Of a stretch of DNA of 64,000 bases, positions 36,647-48,267 are shown piece after piece (within the stretch, counting starts at the first letter, position 1; the number at the start of each line of letters is the position of its first letter). The position numbers were made by a program, and so were the translations under genes. Source of the stretch: Endothia cerciana (lineage: Eukaryota > Ascomycota > Sordariomycetes > Diaporthales > Cryphonectriaceae). The stretch spans positions 1,860,001 through 1,924,000 of the forward strand of contig JALRMH010000001.1 in assembly GCA_026119935.1 (NCBI GenBank), given 5' to 3'. Below the pieces are notes generated by a model, which did not search any database, was not told where the DNA came from, and worked only from the letters and a program-made list of their open reading frames with translations.

Positions 36647-38658
36647 AGCCAACGCCCTCTGACGGGCAGCACATCGAGCAGAGTCCTCTCCCAAACCCGG
36701 CAGATCCGGCCATATCCCCGGTAGGCTTCAACAGACGATTGCCTGAGGACGGAGGGCCCAAGTCGGTCTCGGCGTACAGTAATGTGTACCAGAGTGTTGC
36801 GGCAGTCCATGAGAATGGCAGCGGTAGAGAGTGGACGGAGAACTCCCGCCTGTTCTACGGACCTGCGTCACAATTTGCCTTCCTCCAGCAGGTTCACAGG
36901 GGCATCATCTCATCATCCGGACCGCAGGGCCAGCAAGACCGTGAGGTGCAGGAGGGCGGTGCTGGTCTGGACTTATTTCTGCAGCGCAGCTTCTTCTTCG
37001 GCACGGCCTCGCGCGTGGATATAAGCTCTATCCTCCGCCCAGCGAGCTCCATCTTCTCTGAGGTTCCCCTCGAGCAGGCCAAGGTGTTTCTGCAGGCGTT
37101 CAAGGACTGGGCTGCCCGCATCCTTCCCTTCCACAGCGATGACGAGCTGGATATGATGCTTCATAATCTGTACGGGGCCGGGGAGCAAAGCCACGGGAGG
37201 CCCACGCAGATGAAGGCGCTTATATTGGTTATTTTGGCAGTTGGAGCCCTGGCCACACCACATACGGACGTTGCGGAAATGCTTCTCACCCGGGCTAAAT
37301 ACGAGGCCGTGATATTCGAGGACACTGTCAGTCTTCATATGATCCAGTTCTCCATGCTAGCGGCACAGTATCACACGGATATGGGCAGACCGAACTTGGT
37401 GTATCTTTCCCTAGGCACCGCGTGTAGGAAGGCCTTTGCCCTGGGGCTGCATCGAGAATCCGTCAACTGCCTGGGCCGGTCAGAGGACGTACAGAAATTC
37501 CGCACGACGCTGTGGTGTCTGTACACCCTGGAGAGTTGGTACTCGAATTGTGTGGGCAGGGAAACCTCGCTCAAGATGGCCGATATCTCGTCGCCGTTCC
37601 CGGACGACCAGCCGCTCCTTGTCAGTCTCTGCCAGCTTGCACACATCGCGGAACATATGGCGAGGGTGATATACACACAGCGATACGATTCCCTGAGGAA
37701 GCTTTACATGGCGGCCGAGGCGATCCATGCGCAGCTGCGGGAGTTTGCAAGCAAGAACGGCATTGGCTCTGCAAATGAGGGCAACACGGTCACCTCACAG
37801 GACCCAGCGTCGCTGATGCTGCATAGCCTCTTCTACCACACGGTCCTGCTCACATATAGGCCGTTCCTCGTGGCCGACCACGCTTTAAATGCCGGCCCGG
37901 ATGGTAAAGGTGGCGAGGGGGCCAACAGGGGTGATGCGATGTGGCTTCGGCAAGCCTGTCGGACGGCCATCGACTCGGCGCAGGACAGCATCCTGTACGC
38001 GCACTCCCAGATCGGGAAGTACGAGGCGTGCAGGACATCGCGATACCACGGGTACTTCTTTGAATCGAGCTGTGCCGTCCTGCTCTTCGACATCCTGCGA
38101 CACCCGTCCAAATACCCGTACAATGCCGAGTACATCAACATGGCGCTGCAGTCCCTCGACGTCATGATCCATGACGAGCCGATAACGAATGCCCGCAAGT
38201 CGATCCGACAGATCCTCCGCGTTGTCGAGGACACGATCTCGAGGAAAGGAGTGGGCTTGACGGCCACGCCTGGCGTGCTAGGACTCGCGGATCCGCTCCT
38301 CCAGCGGACGACAAACCCGTCGCTGCCATCGCCGGCATCATTCCCGAGCCAAGATCAGCAAGCAGCAGCAGCTGTCACTGCTTCTGCCACAGCCACATCC
38401 ACGACCAACGCGCAGTTCCCCTCGCTCAACGCATCAGACCAGCAGCTCATCTACTTTCCCGACCTCGGCGGTGATGCTGCTGGAGGTGGAGGCAACCCCT
38501 GCGAGGGGCTCCCAGATGCCGCGGAGACAGGTGGCGAGTGGCTAGATCCACTCTCGCACTTCCACTACGATGTCCTGGCGACCGACTTGTACTCTTTTTT
38601 CCCGCTGAACATGACGCCGCCGGATGTGACGAACAACGGCTCCCTGGCTGAAGGGTGA
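36463..38658 (+). CDS. Zn2Cys6 fungal transcription factor
   Basis: A single open frame of 731 residues with a nuclear DNA-binding regulator architecture. The binuclear zinc cluster is at the extreme N-terminus: Cys 8, 11, 18, 24, 27 and 34 (CX2CX6CX5CX2CX6C), with basic RRRKIR inside. A poly-alanine run follows near residue 51. The fungal-specific middle homology region covers roughly residues 180-480, with hallmark segments RAKYEAVIFEDTVSLHMIQF and CRKAFALGLHRES and the LWCLYTLE block. The C-terminus is Ser/Thr/Gln-rich and ends in acidic and aromatic stretches that suit an activation domain. No intron is required. The target genes are unknown and no enzyme cluster lies directly next to it. 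Confidence 0.93.
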
Positions 38659-39306
38659 CGAAGGGGAACCAGCGGGTCGAGATACTTGCAGACCGAGCCA
38701 CAGGTCGACCACGAACAGATGCTGCGGTTGCGAGCAGTGCAGGGGACTGGTCTGTCTGACGGTCCCAGTCCAGGCAGCTGTCAGGACTACAGCTGTGATG
38801 AGGATGAGGATGATGATGCAGGTGATGCAGAAGCTCAAGGGGCAGTTGTTTCATTGGCTCGTCTACCTTTTGGAGGGGATAAAGGGCAGCGTGCGGCAGC
38901 CTACCTCTACTCACACCTTCCTCTGTGGCCTCGCCTGCATCTACGACCAGGAAGCTCTCCTCTCCAGGTTCTACAGGGCAGTCACCCAGGCCGCACACCT
39001 CCTCCCGCCTGTAAACCAGTCCAACTGCCTGCCTGGCCCCTCTGATATCTTCTTCTTTTTTCTTCTGCTCAGCGTGGATCTTCCTGCCCCCGTTCTGGTG
39101 TCTCAACCTTTCTCCCCTTTGCACCCTCCTGTCCACCCTCTGACCCAGAAACGGACCTGCCTACTGTTCTTACCAGATCCACTGTCTGGTTGCAGTTCTT
39201 AAGCGGTAGCTCACATTCGGTCCAATCCCTGAGGACTATCCCAGAGACGCGCCTGGGGGGGTAATAACACGCGAGTCCATCTACTGCAGGCTCCACTGTC
39301 ATCAAG
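38659..39306. other. Intergenic between the regulator and the MYND gene
   Basis: This is a 3' flank and promoter region of two genes on the same strand. It is pyrimidine-rich towards its 3' end (39048-39130), as is common near fungal transcription starts. Confidence 0.5.
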
Positions 39307-40273
39307 ATGGGCCGCTGGGGACAGCGTAAGTTGACCTATGCCATCCAGCAACCACACAATCGACGATTGGCCGGGCAGCTGACACCGTCCTCTTCCAGGC
39401 ATCCTTGACCATGACAAGTTCATAGGCTGGGGTGTAGAGGTTGCGCAGGACACGGCCGGACACGACAAGACCCAGTTCACTCATGTCCTCGTGCAATTGC
39501 TCGTGCCGGCCCCAGAAGGGGTTCAACAATTCTACATGCAACAGTACCACGAGGAGTTTAATTACTACGCTAGGGTCTACCTAGGCGCCAATCATCCGAT
39601 CGCTACCACCGGTGCTATCTATGTCGACCTACCAGAGCTTGAGGCCATGGAAGCCCACAAATATCCCTCGGACAGCGTCGTGGGTCGCACTCTCAGTAAC
39701 ACCATTCGTCAGAAACTCGATGCTGGCCTCGGAGGCCAACTCCTGCAGGCATACCGCGCAGAGGAGGAGAAGAAGACGAACAACCCTATCCTCGCCCCCG
39801 ACGACAAGTACCGCGTCATCGCCCTCGCCGTTGTCTTGATGACCTACGGCGCACAGATCAAGGAGGACGACATCAAATATCTCCGCCGGCTGGTGCCCAG
39901 GATGGTCTGTCGAGAAGGCCACGTCCACCCGCTCATTGACCAGCACCTTCGCGGTCCCGGAAAGCGTCAGTTCCTCGCCGCCCTCGACAACTACAAGTCT
40001 GGCACGGGCCGCAATTTCAAGCAGCGGAGTTGCCATGCCTGTGGTAGGGTTGATGGTGACATCTGGGCCGAGGGCAAGAAGCTGATGAGGTGCGGCGGCT
40101 GCACGAAATCCCACAACGAGGCGTGGTTCTGCGACAAGGACTGCCAGAGGGGCTACTGGAATGTGCACAAGCGTAGCTGTGGTTCTCCCAGGAGCCGGAA
40201 CGGGGTTGCGGTGTTCACGGGTCAGGGAAAGACGGGTGTGACCATAGGTACATATGCGGGAGTCAGCGTGTGA
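39307..40273 (+). CDS. MYND-type zinc-finger protein
   Basis: Exons 39307-39325 and 39399-40273 give 894 nt and 297 residues. The first exon encodes only MGRWGQ plus one base of the next codon; the junction gives MGRWGQRILDHDKF. The N-terminal 200 residues form an unidentified domain (FIGWGVEVAQDTAG; YYARVYLGANHPIATTGAIY). The C-terminal MYND finger has its full set of ligands: CHAC, CGGC, FCDKDC and the closing HKRSC. MYND domains mediate protein-protein contacts. No SET domain is present, so this is not a SMYD methyltransferase. Function is otherwise unknown. Confidence 0.85.
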
Positions 40274-40515
40274 AGAAACATGCCAAGGGAATTGCATGTC
40301 AAGCATAGTGCCGGGCGGAATAGTTCCAGCGGGGAAATCTTCGGGGACAGGTGGTTGAACAGATTGTGAATTGGCATAGTACGCCTACATACGTGATCGA
40401 GCGCAGCTCGATCCCACCATAGTGAGCACAGCGCCCGCACTATCTAGCTTTGCCGAGTCGATCACCAGGCCCGCCTACCTCAACCCGGTGACGACGCTTT
40501 TGTAACGGACACTGC

Positions 40516-41004
40516 TTACAACATCGCAGTCATCGCTAGGAGCGCAGAAACCAGTGCCCACCCGGCGCCATAGGCCCGGGCAGCCGCACTGTCCTTGCCC
40601 GACTTGTCCGACTTGGAGTCCTTCTCACTGTCCGACGACTTCTCCTTGTCCGCGCTCGTACAGTTCGTGATGCCACCGTACATCAGCACCCGGCCCTCGG
40701 TATAGTTGAGGTACTCGACGCCCCAGCTCTCCCACTGCTTGAAGTCGCTGATGTTGCGGCCCTCGTACGTCATGTTCAGCCCGACGCCGCTGTACACGCC
40801 GAACTCCCACCTGCCGACGTCGCTGTCGAAGCCCACGCTGTGGTTGGCCTTGACGTTGGTCTGCGAGGCGACCTGCTTGCACTTGCTGTCCGTGATGGAG
40901 ACGTTGTAGCTGGCCGGCGTGCTGTTGCTCTTCGGGTCCGCCTGGCCCCCGATGACGACGCCGCACCACGAGCTGGACGCCGAGGAGGTGCACCCCGGGT
41001 AGGC

Positions 41005-41036
<32 letters not shown>

Positions 41037-41214
41037 AGGTCGAGGTCGACGAGCCGGTCGTCGTCGTGCTCTCCGTGGCGGACGACCAGGCCTCCTCCAC
41101 GTGCGTCTTGGCCGAGTCGAAGTCGCTGTGGATGTCGTCGAAGAGGCCCGGGGAGGCGGTGACGCCCGCGGCGAGGAGGGCCGCGAGGAGGCTGGCGGTG
41201 GTGGTGGCCCTCAT
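40516..41214 (-). CDS. Secreted, GPI-anchored, heavily N-glycosylated protein
   Basis: I do not recognise the family. The 232-residue intronless frame has a signal peptide (SLLAALLAAGVTASPG), a Ser/Thr-rich stalk with an Ala-Thr dipeptide run, and then a compact domain of about 115 residues. That domain has four cysteines (YPGC, SSWC, DSKC, ITNC) and seven N-X-S/T sequons. A Lys/Ser/Asp-rich linker and a hydrophobic C-terminus (WALVSALLAMTAML) without charged residues after it fit GPI-anchor addition. The likely location is plasma membrane or cell wall. The Ala-Thr run is encoded by an ACCGCC-type hexamer repeat and may vary in length between strains. Confidence 0.8.
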
Positions 41215-41373
41215 CTTGATGATCTGTGGGAGGTGACTACTTTATAAGAGAAAGAAGAAAAGAAAAAAGAAAAAAAATTGACAGTAAAAAAAAAGGAGGG
41301 TGTGGGCGTGGTCGGCAGGACGAAGAACCAGAACGCACAGCGTTGGAAGAAAAAAAAAGGAAGAAGAAAAAGG

Positions 41374-41380
41374 TTTTATA
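41374..41380 (-). promoter_or_regulatory. Candidate TATA box of the GPI-protein gene
   Basis: The minus strand reads TATAAAA about 160 nt upstream of the start codon. It is followed by a T/C-rich leader (plus-strand A/G-rich 41240-41400), a layout typical of strongly expressed fungal genes. Confidence 0.45.
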
Positions 41381-41613
41381 GTATGACTTAATACAAGGAC
41401 AGAAGGAAAAAAATGCTGCATCCGTCCTGGGAGAGCGACGAGAGAGACACACAGAGAGAGAGAAGATGGTAGAGGATGAGAATGCCAAGACCTACTCGGC
41501 AGGAGGAAGGGGGAAGGGTCGGCGGTATAAATGATGAACGACGTTGATGCCGCAGTTCCATGAGCACCAACGAGGGCGTCCATGCCCCATACGCCGGCCT
41601 CAGAATGACGCCT

Positions 41614-41655
<42 letters not shown>
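41614..41655. repeat. (CTGC)n microsatellite, about 10 units
   Basis: A perfect tetranucleotide run in non-coding DNA. It is the complement-class partner of the CAGG run near 27.9 kb. Confidence 0.95.
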
Positions 41656-41657
<2 letters not shown>

Positions 41658-42576
41658 CTCCCTCATGATCCTAGAGCTTGTCTATGCTGCAGCAGAGGAG
41701 AAAGAAACACAGGCCGAGACACACCAAGCCGCTGACAAGCCTGGCCGCCGGCCCGGCCCCCCGCTGACGGCCGCGTGTGGAGCCCCGACGGGCAGCGGCG
41801 TTGAGGAAGACGAATGAATCAAAGCGCCTCTCCGGGGCCGAAGGTTTCTGGCCCGTCGTCAGATTTTGGGACGGCGTTTCGGGTCTCCCGCGGCGTAAGT
41901 GCCGGCCGGGGCTTGCTGGTTGAGGTTGATTGCCGGTGCTGACGTGTGCCCCCTGGCCGGCCTTCTTTCCTCCTCCTCCTCTTCGGCGCCTCGCTAAACA
42001 CCAAGCTTCAGCCATCACCGGCGGAGGAGAGGCCCCATCTGCTCGACCTGCGGTGCTTCATTGTATGCCTAAAACGTGCAGATCCCCGGCCCCGTCAGCA
42101 GGTGCGCTGGAGCTTAATGGAACGCCTCATGCAGTGGGGATCACCTCAACTGCATGCACGCCAATCCCCGGCCCTGTCGACGATCCCGTCGCACCCGCGG
42201 CCCAGAAGCTACAGAGAGAGGCTGCCCAAGCCCCATTCACTAGTCCGACTGGCCCCGGGATGACCTCTGCTTCAATATGGCTCGCCGACGACAGATACTG
42301 GGCCCTGCGATGGGTGACGACGCCGCCTAGGGGGGAGACATGAGCAGCTGGCTCTAGTCAGCGTCGCGCAGCCTGTGGCGTCCGCAGACGGCCGCGCAGG
42401 GCGGCTACTCGCCGTCCGACACCCCAAATGTCGCTCAGCAGAAAGCCCAACGTCGTCGATCCGCCCGCCCGCCACCCTCCCCCTCGTCACCGCGTCCCTG
42501 CCGCAGAGAGGTTCCGGCGGCAGTCGGCTTGCCGGTTCTCAGGCAGGATGAAAAGAAGCGAGCCCCCTCTCCCCCA

Positions 42577-42603
42577 CCAACCCAACCCAACCCAACCCAA
42601 CCC
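42577..42603. repeat. (CCCAA)n short tandem repeat
   Basis: About five perfect pentamer units. It resembles neither strand of the fungal telomere hexamer closely enough to be called an interstitial telomere. Confidence 0.85.
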
Positions 42604-44033
42604 AGAATCTCCGTGCGCCGAGAGCTGCAGTTGACTACGCCCGGGCCGGGCAAGGAGTGGGCGCAAGACGAGCACTTATGGGCAGGCGCATAGTGCCAAC
42701 GGGCCCAGTATCAAATTACCACATGGATTGATTCTATGACTACTGCTATCTTATAACTTAGACATTCACATAGAATACATACCCGATAGCAATTAAGTTG
42801 TCTTTGAGCCAGTGATCCTGAACATATCCGGGGGCTTGGCCGGGGAGTGGTCCTGTCCGTCAAAATTCGGGACCTCACGATAATTCAGGACTGTTTGCAA
42901 CCGCTGGCGATCGTCGACGACGGACCACTTAACGATTTAGTCGGCCCTATACAATACGGAACCATCAAACACCTACCCGCGTACAACCTGATTCACCAAA
43001 ACGCCGTCATAGTCACCCTCCCTAACCTTACCTTTATATTAAACCACATATACGACATTATCACGGTCCCTTGGCTGATCACTGATCGTATGAAAAAAAG
43101 ACGAGGTCGATCTGTCGGAGTTTGTCGACACGCTGTGCTGCTCTCACCTACACTTGAAGCATACCAGCGCATACATCACGTCACGTGGTTTTGGGATCCA
43201 TGAGGACGGAGGTACTTCTAGGATCATGTGCCTCTCCGCCTAGATGGCTGAGCCCAACCCAGGAGATTGGTATGAGGACGTTGGGACGGGGTCATGGGTA
43301 GCCAGTTGTGTGTCTGGGAAAGACCCGAACTTCGCACAGGGAACAATTCCTCTATGAACATGCGGAGCCGGTTTACCAGCTAGATCATTGTCCTATCTCA
43401 CAGTCATAACGTCACGCACTCCACGTTGAATGCATAGATCCGAGGAAGTATATGCCCTGCCTACATTGTGTTCGCTTGTGCTTGTATAAGACTTACCTTG
43501 GCAGAGTCTTGTGAACCGGGTTCCAGAGGTCTTGGCGACCAAGAGCCCCCTTGTAGAGCCCGAGTTCACAGCCCTACAGGCAGACTTTCGCTCATCTAAA
43601 ACCCGGAGGTCTCTCCCAAGCCCGGAGGCCCGAGACAGTTTCCTGCAGCCTCTCCCCTCCACAGACCGCTTTCGACCGTCTGTATGTGCCCGAACCGGTA
43701 CGTTCCAGGGAGTCATGTACTGTTTATATAGAGGCGCATGTATTCCCTCGGCCGCAGGCTGTGCGTACGCGCTGTAAGCCCGCCCGGGAGCAAGTCGATG
43801 TTGGTCAATAGGCCGTCAAGCGGCTGCGAGAGTGGCACGTGTCGTGCCGGGCGCGGTCATATAGCCACCGCGCACGTCATCCGGGCATGGCAGGGAGCCT
43901 ACTTGAAGGGGGGAAGAGTCGTCCAGGGCGGCGGGGGCCCTGGGGTGTTGATCGACCCAGCCGCTCTCGATAGGCAGCGTAAGGCCTACATTGGGAAGCG
44001 GCCTGGCCTCTGATACTCCTGGGACCTGTTCGA

Positions 44034-44160
44034 CAGCTCCCTTTTTTCTCCTTCCTTTTTTCTTCTTCTTTTTTCTTCTTTTTTCTTCTACTTTTTTTCT
44101 TCTTCTTTCCTTTCCTCCCCCCTCTCTTTCCTTTCTTCTTTCCTCTCCCTTCCTCAGAGC
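44034..44160. repeat. Polypyrimidine tract (plus strand T/C)
   Basis: Around 125 nt of nearly uninterrupted T and C. A second pure T tract occurs near 44390-44420. Such tracts can form triplex DNA and often lie in fungal promoters, but no gene follows closely. Confidence 0.8.
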
Positions 44161-45370
44161 GCGGTCCGTCCTCCTCCAGCGACCGAACCACGAAGGAGGT
44201 GGGGCTCGAGAAACAACTCGGCGCCTTCGTCCCAAGAGGGATGTGTCGCTTTTTTGTAATTATGAATCAGCATTGGTTGTGAGCGTGGGAGCCGATGGGG
44301 TTTTGCGGTCCTCGGGTAGGGGAAGGCCCTGTTCGATATCCGACGGCCAGGCCACGCCGGTGTGAGGTGGACATTTTTTTCTCTTTCTTTCTTTCTTTCT
44401 TTTTTTTTTTTTTTTTTTTTGCGAGACTTCACAGAGGGCGCAAATAAGCGACATATGTATATTCTGACTTGTTATGAACCTGTTCCGGTTCCCGGCCAAA
44501 CAAGTCGAGCTGCTACGAGCGTCGCGGGACCTGTTCAGTACTGGGGCGATGTTGCAAGGCTAACAGAGACAGCACGCAATGGATATATGTAGACCAGATC
44601 TCCACAAAGGCCATGCATGCATGCTACGTGCTGGCTTGAACATCGTCACCGCGGTTGTGAGATGTAATAAAATATAGGTTCCCTGTCCGCAGGAGGTCGT
44701 CCTTCAAGGCTGTGTACTGCTGAGGGGGACCCATACAGGTACGAGCAGCAAGCCGACACACCGGTCGCCGATGCGGAAGCAACCGAGTCCAGGGCCTTCT
44801 CTGCAAGGCCGAACAGCGTGGGCTCGAGCGATCTCAAAGTTGAGCCTCTCTGCCTCGCGGGATGCCGATCCGGCTAGTAGTTCCTACCTCGGAAGTTTTC
44901 TCTGGGTTACGCTGAGAGCTACCATCAAAGAGACACGGCGCCGATCACGTGGATGACATGAATGACGTGCACCGAATAAACCTTCGCCCACGTGGGCCCC
45001 AGGTGACCCAACGGTGGGTTTTGGGGGGAGGGGTTGTGTGTGTGTGGGAAGGCGTGGTTGGAAACATATTTCGTCAGCGGCTATTTGTGTCGCGGGCAGG
45101 GTTCCGGGCCGGACCCGACTTGCCGCGCCACCAAACATGAGCTGCAACGCCCATCACGGTCGGTCTTGTGCGCGTGGCGTGGGCCAGGGGGGGGGGGGGG
45201 GCTTTGTTGTTGTGGGGAGAACCCGACCGCATAAATGAAGGCATCACAGAGGGTGGGAGGAAAAGGTGGGCTATCCCCGTACCTTTGCTGTGCCAGCTAT
45301 AGCTGACACGCAAGGAGGGCGCAGATCTGTCAGAGGCGTGTCCGAGATCGACGTCATTCATGGACGGATG

Positions 45371-45419
45371 ATGGGATGAGATGGGATGGGATGAGATGGG
45401 ATGGGATGGGATGGGATGG
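45371..45419. repeat. (GGGAT/GAGAT)n pentamer repeat
   Basis: About ten units with G/A exchange at the second base. Confidence 0.9.
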
Positions 45420-45445
45420 CAGTGCACTTCCGTCGTCGCATGCAA

Positions 45446-45471
45446 GCAGCAGCAGCAGCAGCAGCAGCAGC
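45446..45471. repeat. (CAG)n repeat
   Basis: Eight to nine perfect CAG units. A CTG run lies about 175 nt away on the same strand, so the two are mutually complementary. Confidence 0.9.
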
Positions 45472-45647
45472 CTGTTCCGGCTGAGATCAGACGCCGTCAC
45501 CGTCAGCAGCACAGCCAACGAGCGGGCGGGCAGAGGTAGGCCGTGTCCTTGACGGACCACCCAAACCCTGTTGTGCCCACAGCTTCCGTGGGGCCGCGCA
45601 GGCATTGAGAGGGGGGCATGCCCGAGACAAGGAGCTGGCGAGGCCGC

Positions 45648-45683
<36 letters not shown>
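45648..45683. repeat. (CTG)n repeat
   Basis: Twelve units. Together with the nearby CAG run it forms an inverted pair that could fold into a long hairpin. Confidence 0.9.
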
Positions 45684-45684
<1 letters not shown>

Positions 45685-46229
45685 GGGGCGGGCGGGAATA
45701 CCGGTGTCGATTTGTATAAAACAAAAAGTTCCCGGAAACGATGTGTCAACATTTTTGTGGTCCAGCATGCGGAACACGAGCCTCAAATATTTGCCTCACA
45801 AGCCTCACAAAGCGCCACACGAGGATCAAAAAGGGGTTGGCATATGTAGTATAGGGATCGATCGTCGCGGGAGGATATCCTTGGAAGGGTTTCCCTCTTG
45901 CAGGATCATCCCGATGATCTGCAGACAAATCTGCCGTGCCATGCCATCCCGCCCCCGTGCCTGGGCCAAAACAGGACGAGGCGAAGAGACGGCATCCCAG
46001 AAAAGCGCATCTGCACCCTACATCGTGGCATCCAGCCTCCATGGTGGACCTTGGGATCGCCCTCTTGGCAGCCGCGGGTGGGGTCTCGTGTCAGTTCGTC
46101 TTCCAGGCGGTGGGCGCATCCACGCCTGGGAGGGAGTTGCAAGGACGCACTTCGGCGAATGCGTAAGAGCGGTATTGGACCTGCGATCGATGAGAGCCGA
46201 TCTTGCCCGAATCTTGGTTTTTGGCACCC

Positions 46230-46254
46230 ACAACAACAACAACAACAACAACAA
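46230..46254. repeat. (CAA)n repeat
   Basis: About eight units; non-coding as judged. Confidence 0.9.
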
Positions 46255-46435
46255 TGCCGAACCACACGATCCCATGGTAGGAATTGTGTCAACGTGCGCT
46301 ATTTTGGCATCTGCTGCAGTCATCCACCTGAGTTCTGCAACTGGCAGGATTACCTGTCATATTAATACTATGGTGCTATACCATAGTAGTATGTACCTAG
46401 AGGAAAGCCGGGTTGGATTGGATGGGGATTTGGGT

Positions 46436-46469
46436 TGAGGTGAGGCGAGGTGAGGTGAGGTGAGGTGAG
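46436..46469. repeat. (GAGGT)n pentamer repeat
   Basis: Six to seven units with one T-to-C variant. Confidence 0.85.
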
Positions 46470-47059
46470 ACGGACTGAAACCTGTAACATGCACAAGCCC
46501 TGGGGGGGGGGGGAGGATTGGTTGGCTGGGTTGGCTGATTGATTCGAAGGAGTTGATCATGATCTGAGAATCTGAGAATGGCCGGATATGCGGGGGGGGA
46601 CGCAAGACGAATACAGGGGGTCGGAACCTTGGAAGTTAGCGGCACCGACAGTCTGGAAGTTCTGCCCACGACGCGCCAAGCCTGCACGTCTTACTGCAAC
46701 GAGCCGAGAATTGGCGCCCGGGACTTCCACCAACTGGGGGGGGGGGGTAGCTGCTTGGCTGTGGCCCCCAAGATGTGCTAGGGGGGTGCTGGGGATAGGC
46801 GGGACGCCCCCCCTTAGAGTGGTAGGCGGTCAGAGCTTCCAAATATGGGGAGCCTTACATGTGGATCCAGCAATCTGGATCTGAAGAAGGAAAACAAAAA
46901 AAAAAGATGGATCACCCATGCAATCTCCGTTGTCGCATCTGCCGCTGCGACGGAAATACGATCCCCATCTGACGTCAAGAGCAGGACGGATTCTCGACGG
47001 CCGGGGAGGGCCAAACAGGGCACTGACACAGACCACACAGCTGAGTTACGTGCGCGTAT

Positions 47060-47101
<42 letters not shown>
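47060..47101. repeat. (GAT)14 microsatellite
   Basis: A perfect 42-nt run. A short open frame reads it as poly-Asp, but no flanking protein character supports coding. Confidence 0.95.
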
Positions 47102-47103
<2 letters not shown>

Positions 47104-47411
47104 TCACCACCAACTCTTTGGTCATTCCTGTCGCTGCCGCACGCTAGCCCTGTCCTAACGCGGTCCAAAGCAAGGCAGCTGGGTCGACCATACGCGTAAG
47201 GCTCGGGCAGTACTGCCCGTACTACTGCGACCTTAGTATGCACTATAGTATCAAGGTACGACGACGGCCCCGGAGCAAAAGCAGCGCGGGAAATTAGCAC
47301 CCCCTCCAAACCACTCCTCCTCGCTGGAGAAAACCTGCGCCGGACGACGTCAGTATGGGGCCGTTTCCACTCTTTTCCTCACACAAGGGGATTCCCACCC
47401 CCCCCCCCGCC

Positions 47412-47444
47412 CAGCCCTTCCAGCCCTTCCAGCCCTTCCAGCCC
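47412..47444. repeat. Nine-base tandem repeat
   Basis: Three to four copies of CCCTTCCAG directly after a poly(C) tract. Confidence 0.85.
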
Positions 47445-48090
47445 CATGGTTCCCCTGGGTCGTTTCTCTGCCAGTACTATTACCGTACTATGTTAGCAAG
47501 TGTCTCCCTCCAGTGTTCCATCCTTGGGTCCTTGATCCGCGATGTGGACCAGTGACGACCCCACTGACGCTGACGGAGCCAGCAGCAATAGAGGACTCTC
47601 CGTCTCGTGAGGGAATCATCGACGTCGCATTCCCTCGTCTCGCTTCAGCCTCCTCTACCCGTTACCTAATTTCCATATTTACAGGCGGCACCACCACCCC
47701 CTCCTCCTCCTCCTCCTCCTCCTCCTGTCAGCCCCTGGGGGAACCCCCATCACCAATCACCCCTAACCGACATTCGCTCGCCGGTTGACCTTCCCTACTC
47801 ACCCTGTCCCCTTTTTAGTGTTACACCCCCCTCGGCTGTCGTCGTGGATATCCAAGTGTGTATATCCATCTTCATCTTAATCTGTTGTGGCCTCGACCGT
47901 CCCCACACCGGCCCCCCCCCCCCCATAGACCCCCCCATCTTGACCTCTGTTCGCTAAAGACTTTCTTCGGTGAAAGGGGTTGGATCGCCTCTTTTAACCT
48001 TACCGGTCCACCTCTAACCTTCCCAACGGTTTCGTTGCCATCAACACCCGCCCATCCGTTAACTTTGTCGCCGGACAATTCGAAATCCTG

Positions 48091-48139
48091 ACCTGGACCT
48101 GGGCCTGGACCTGGACCTGGACTTGGGCCTGGAACCTGG
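48091..48139. repeat. (CCTGGA)n hexamer repeat in the GH79-gene leader
   Basis: Seven to eight units of CCTGGA/CCTGGG end about 130 nt before the start codon. They probably lie in the 5' UTR or proximal promoter of the glycoside hydrolase gene. Confidence 0.85.
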
Positions 48140-48267
48140 ACTTGCTCACTCACAGGCGGAACACCCCCTCCCCCCCTCCGGGTCCTCCTTCGAAGCGGGA
48201 CCGACATTCAAACTCTATTAGGGGCTCTGAGTGCATCTCTTCCTGTAGTAGACGCCTCCTGCTCAAG

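Larger units (their letters stand above)
41215..48267. other. Seven-kilobase gene-free region dense in simple repeats
   Basis: No frame resembles a known protein. A 277-codon frame at 45605-46438 crosses GCT and AAC repeat runs and is judged accidental. The segment 42720-43250 is AT-richer and may be a decayed element, but nothing in it was recognisable. The final part, from about 47800, holds the promoter and leader of the GH79-type gene. Confidence 0.45.

Noticed and set aside
42577..42603. Possible interstitial telomeric repeat
   Set aside because: The unit is a CCCAA pentamer, not the TTAGGG hexamer of most ascomycetes.
42847..43203. 118-codon frame in the AT-richer 42.7-43.3 kb segment
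   Set aside because: It looked like a possible transposon relic, but no transposase, reverse transcriptase or integrase motif could be found in any frame.
45605..46438. 277-codon plus-strand frame with poly-Ala and poly-Asn
   Set aside because: Its length comes from stop-free GCT and AAC microsatellites. The rest has no family resemblance or coding-like composition.
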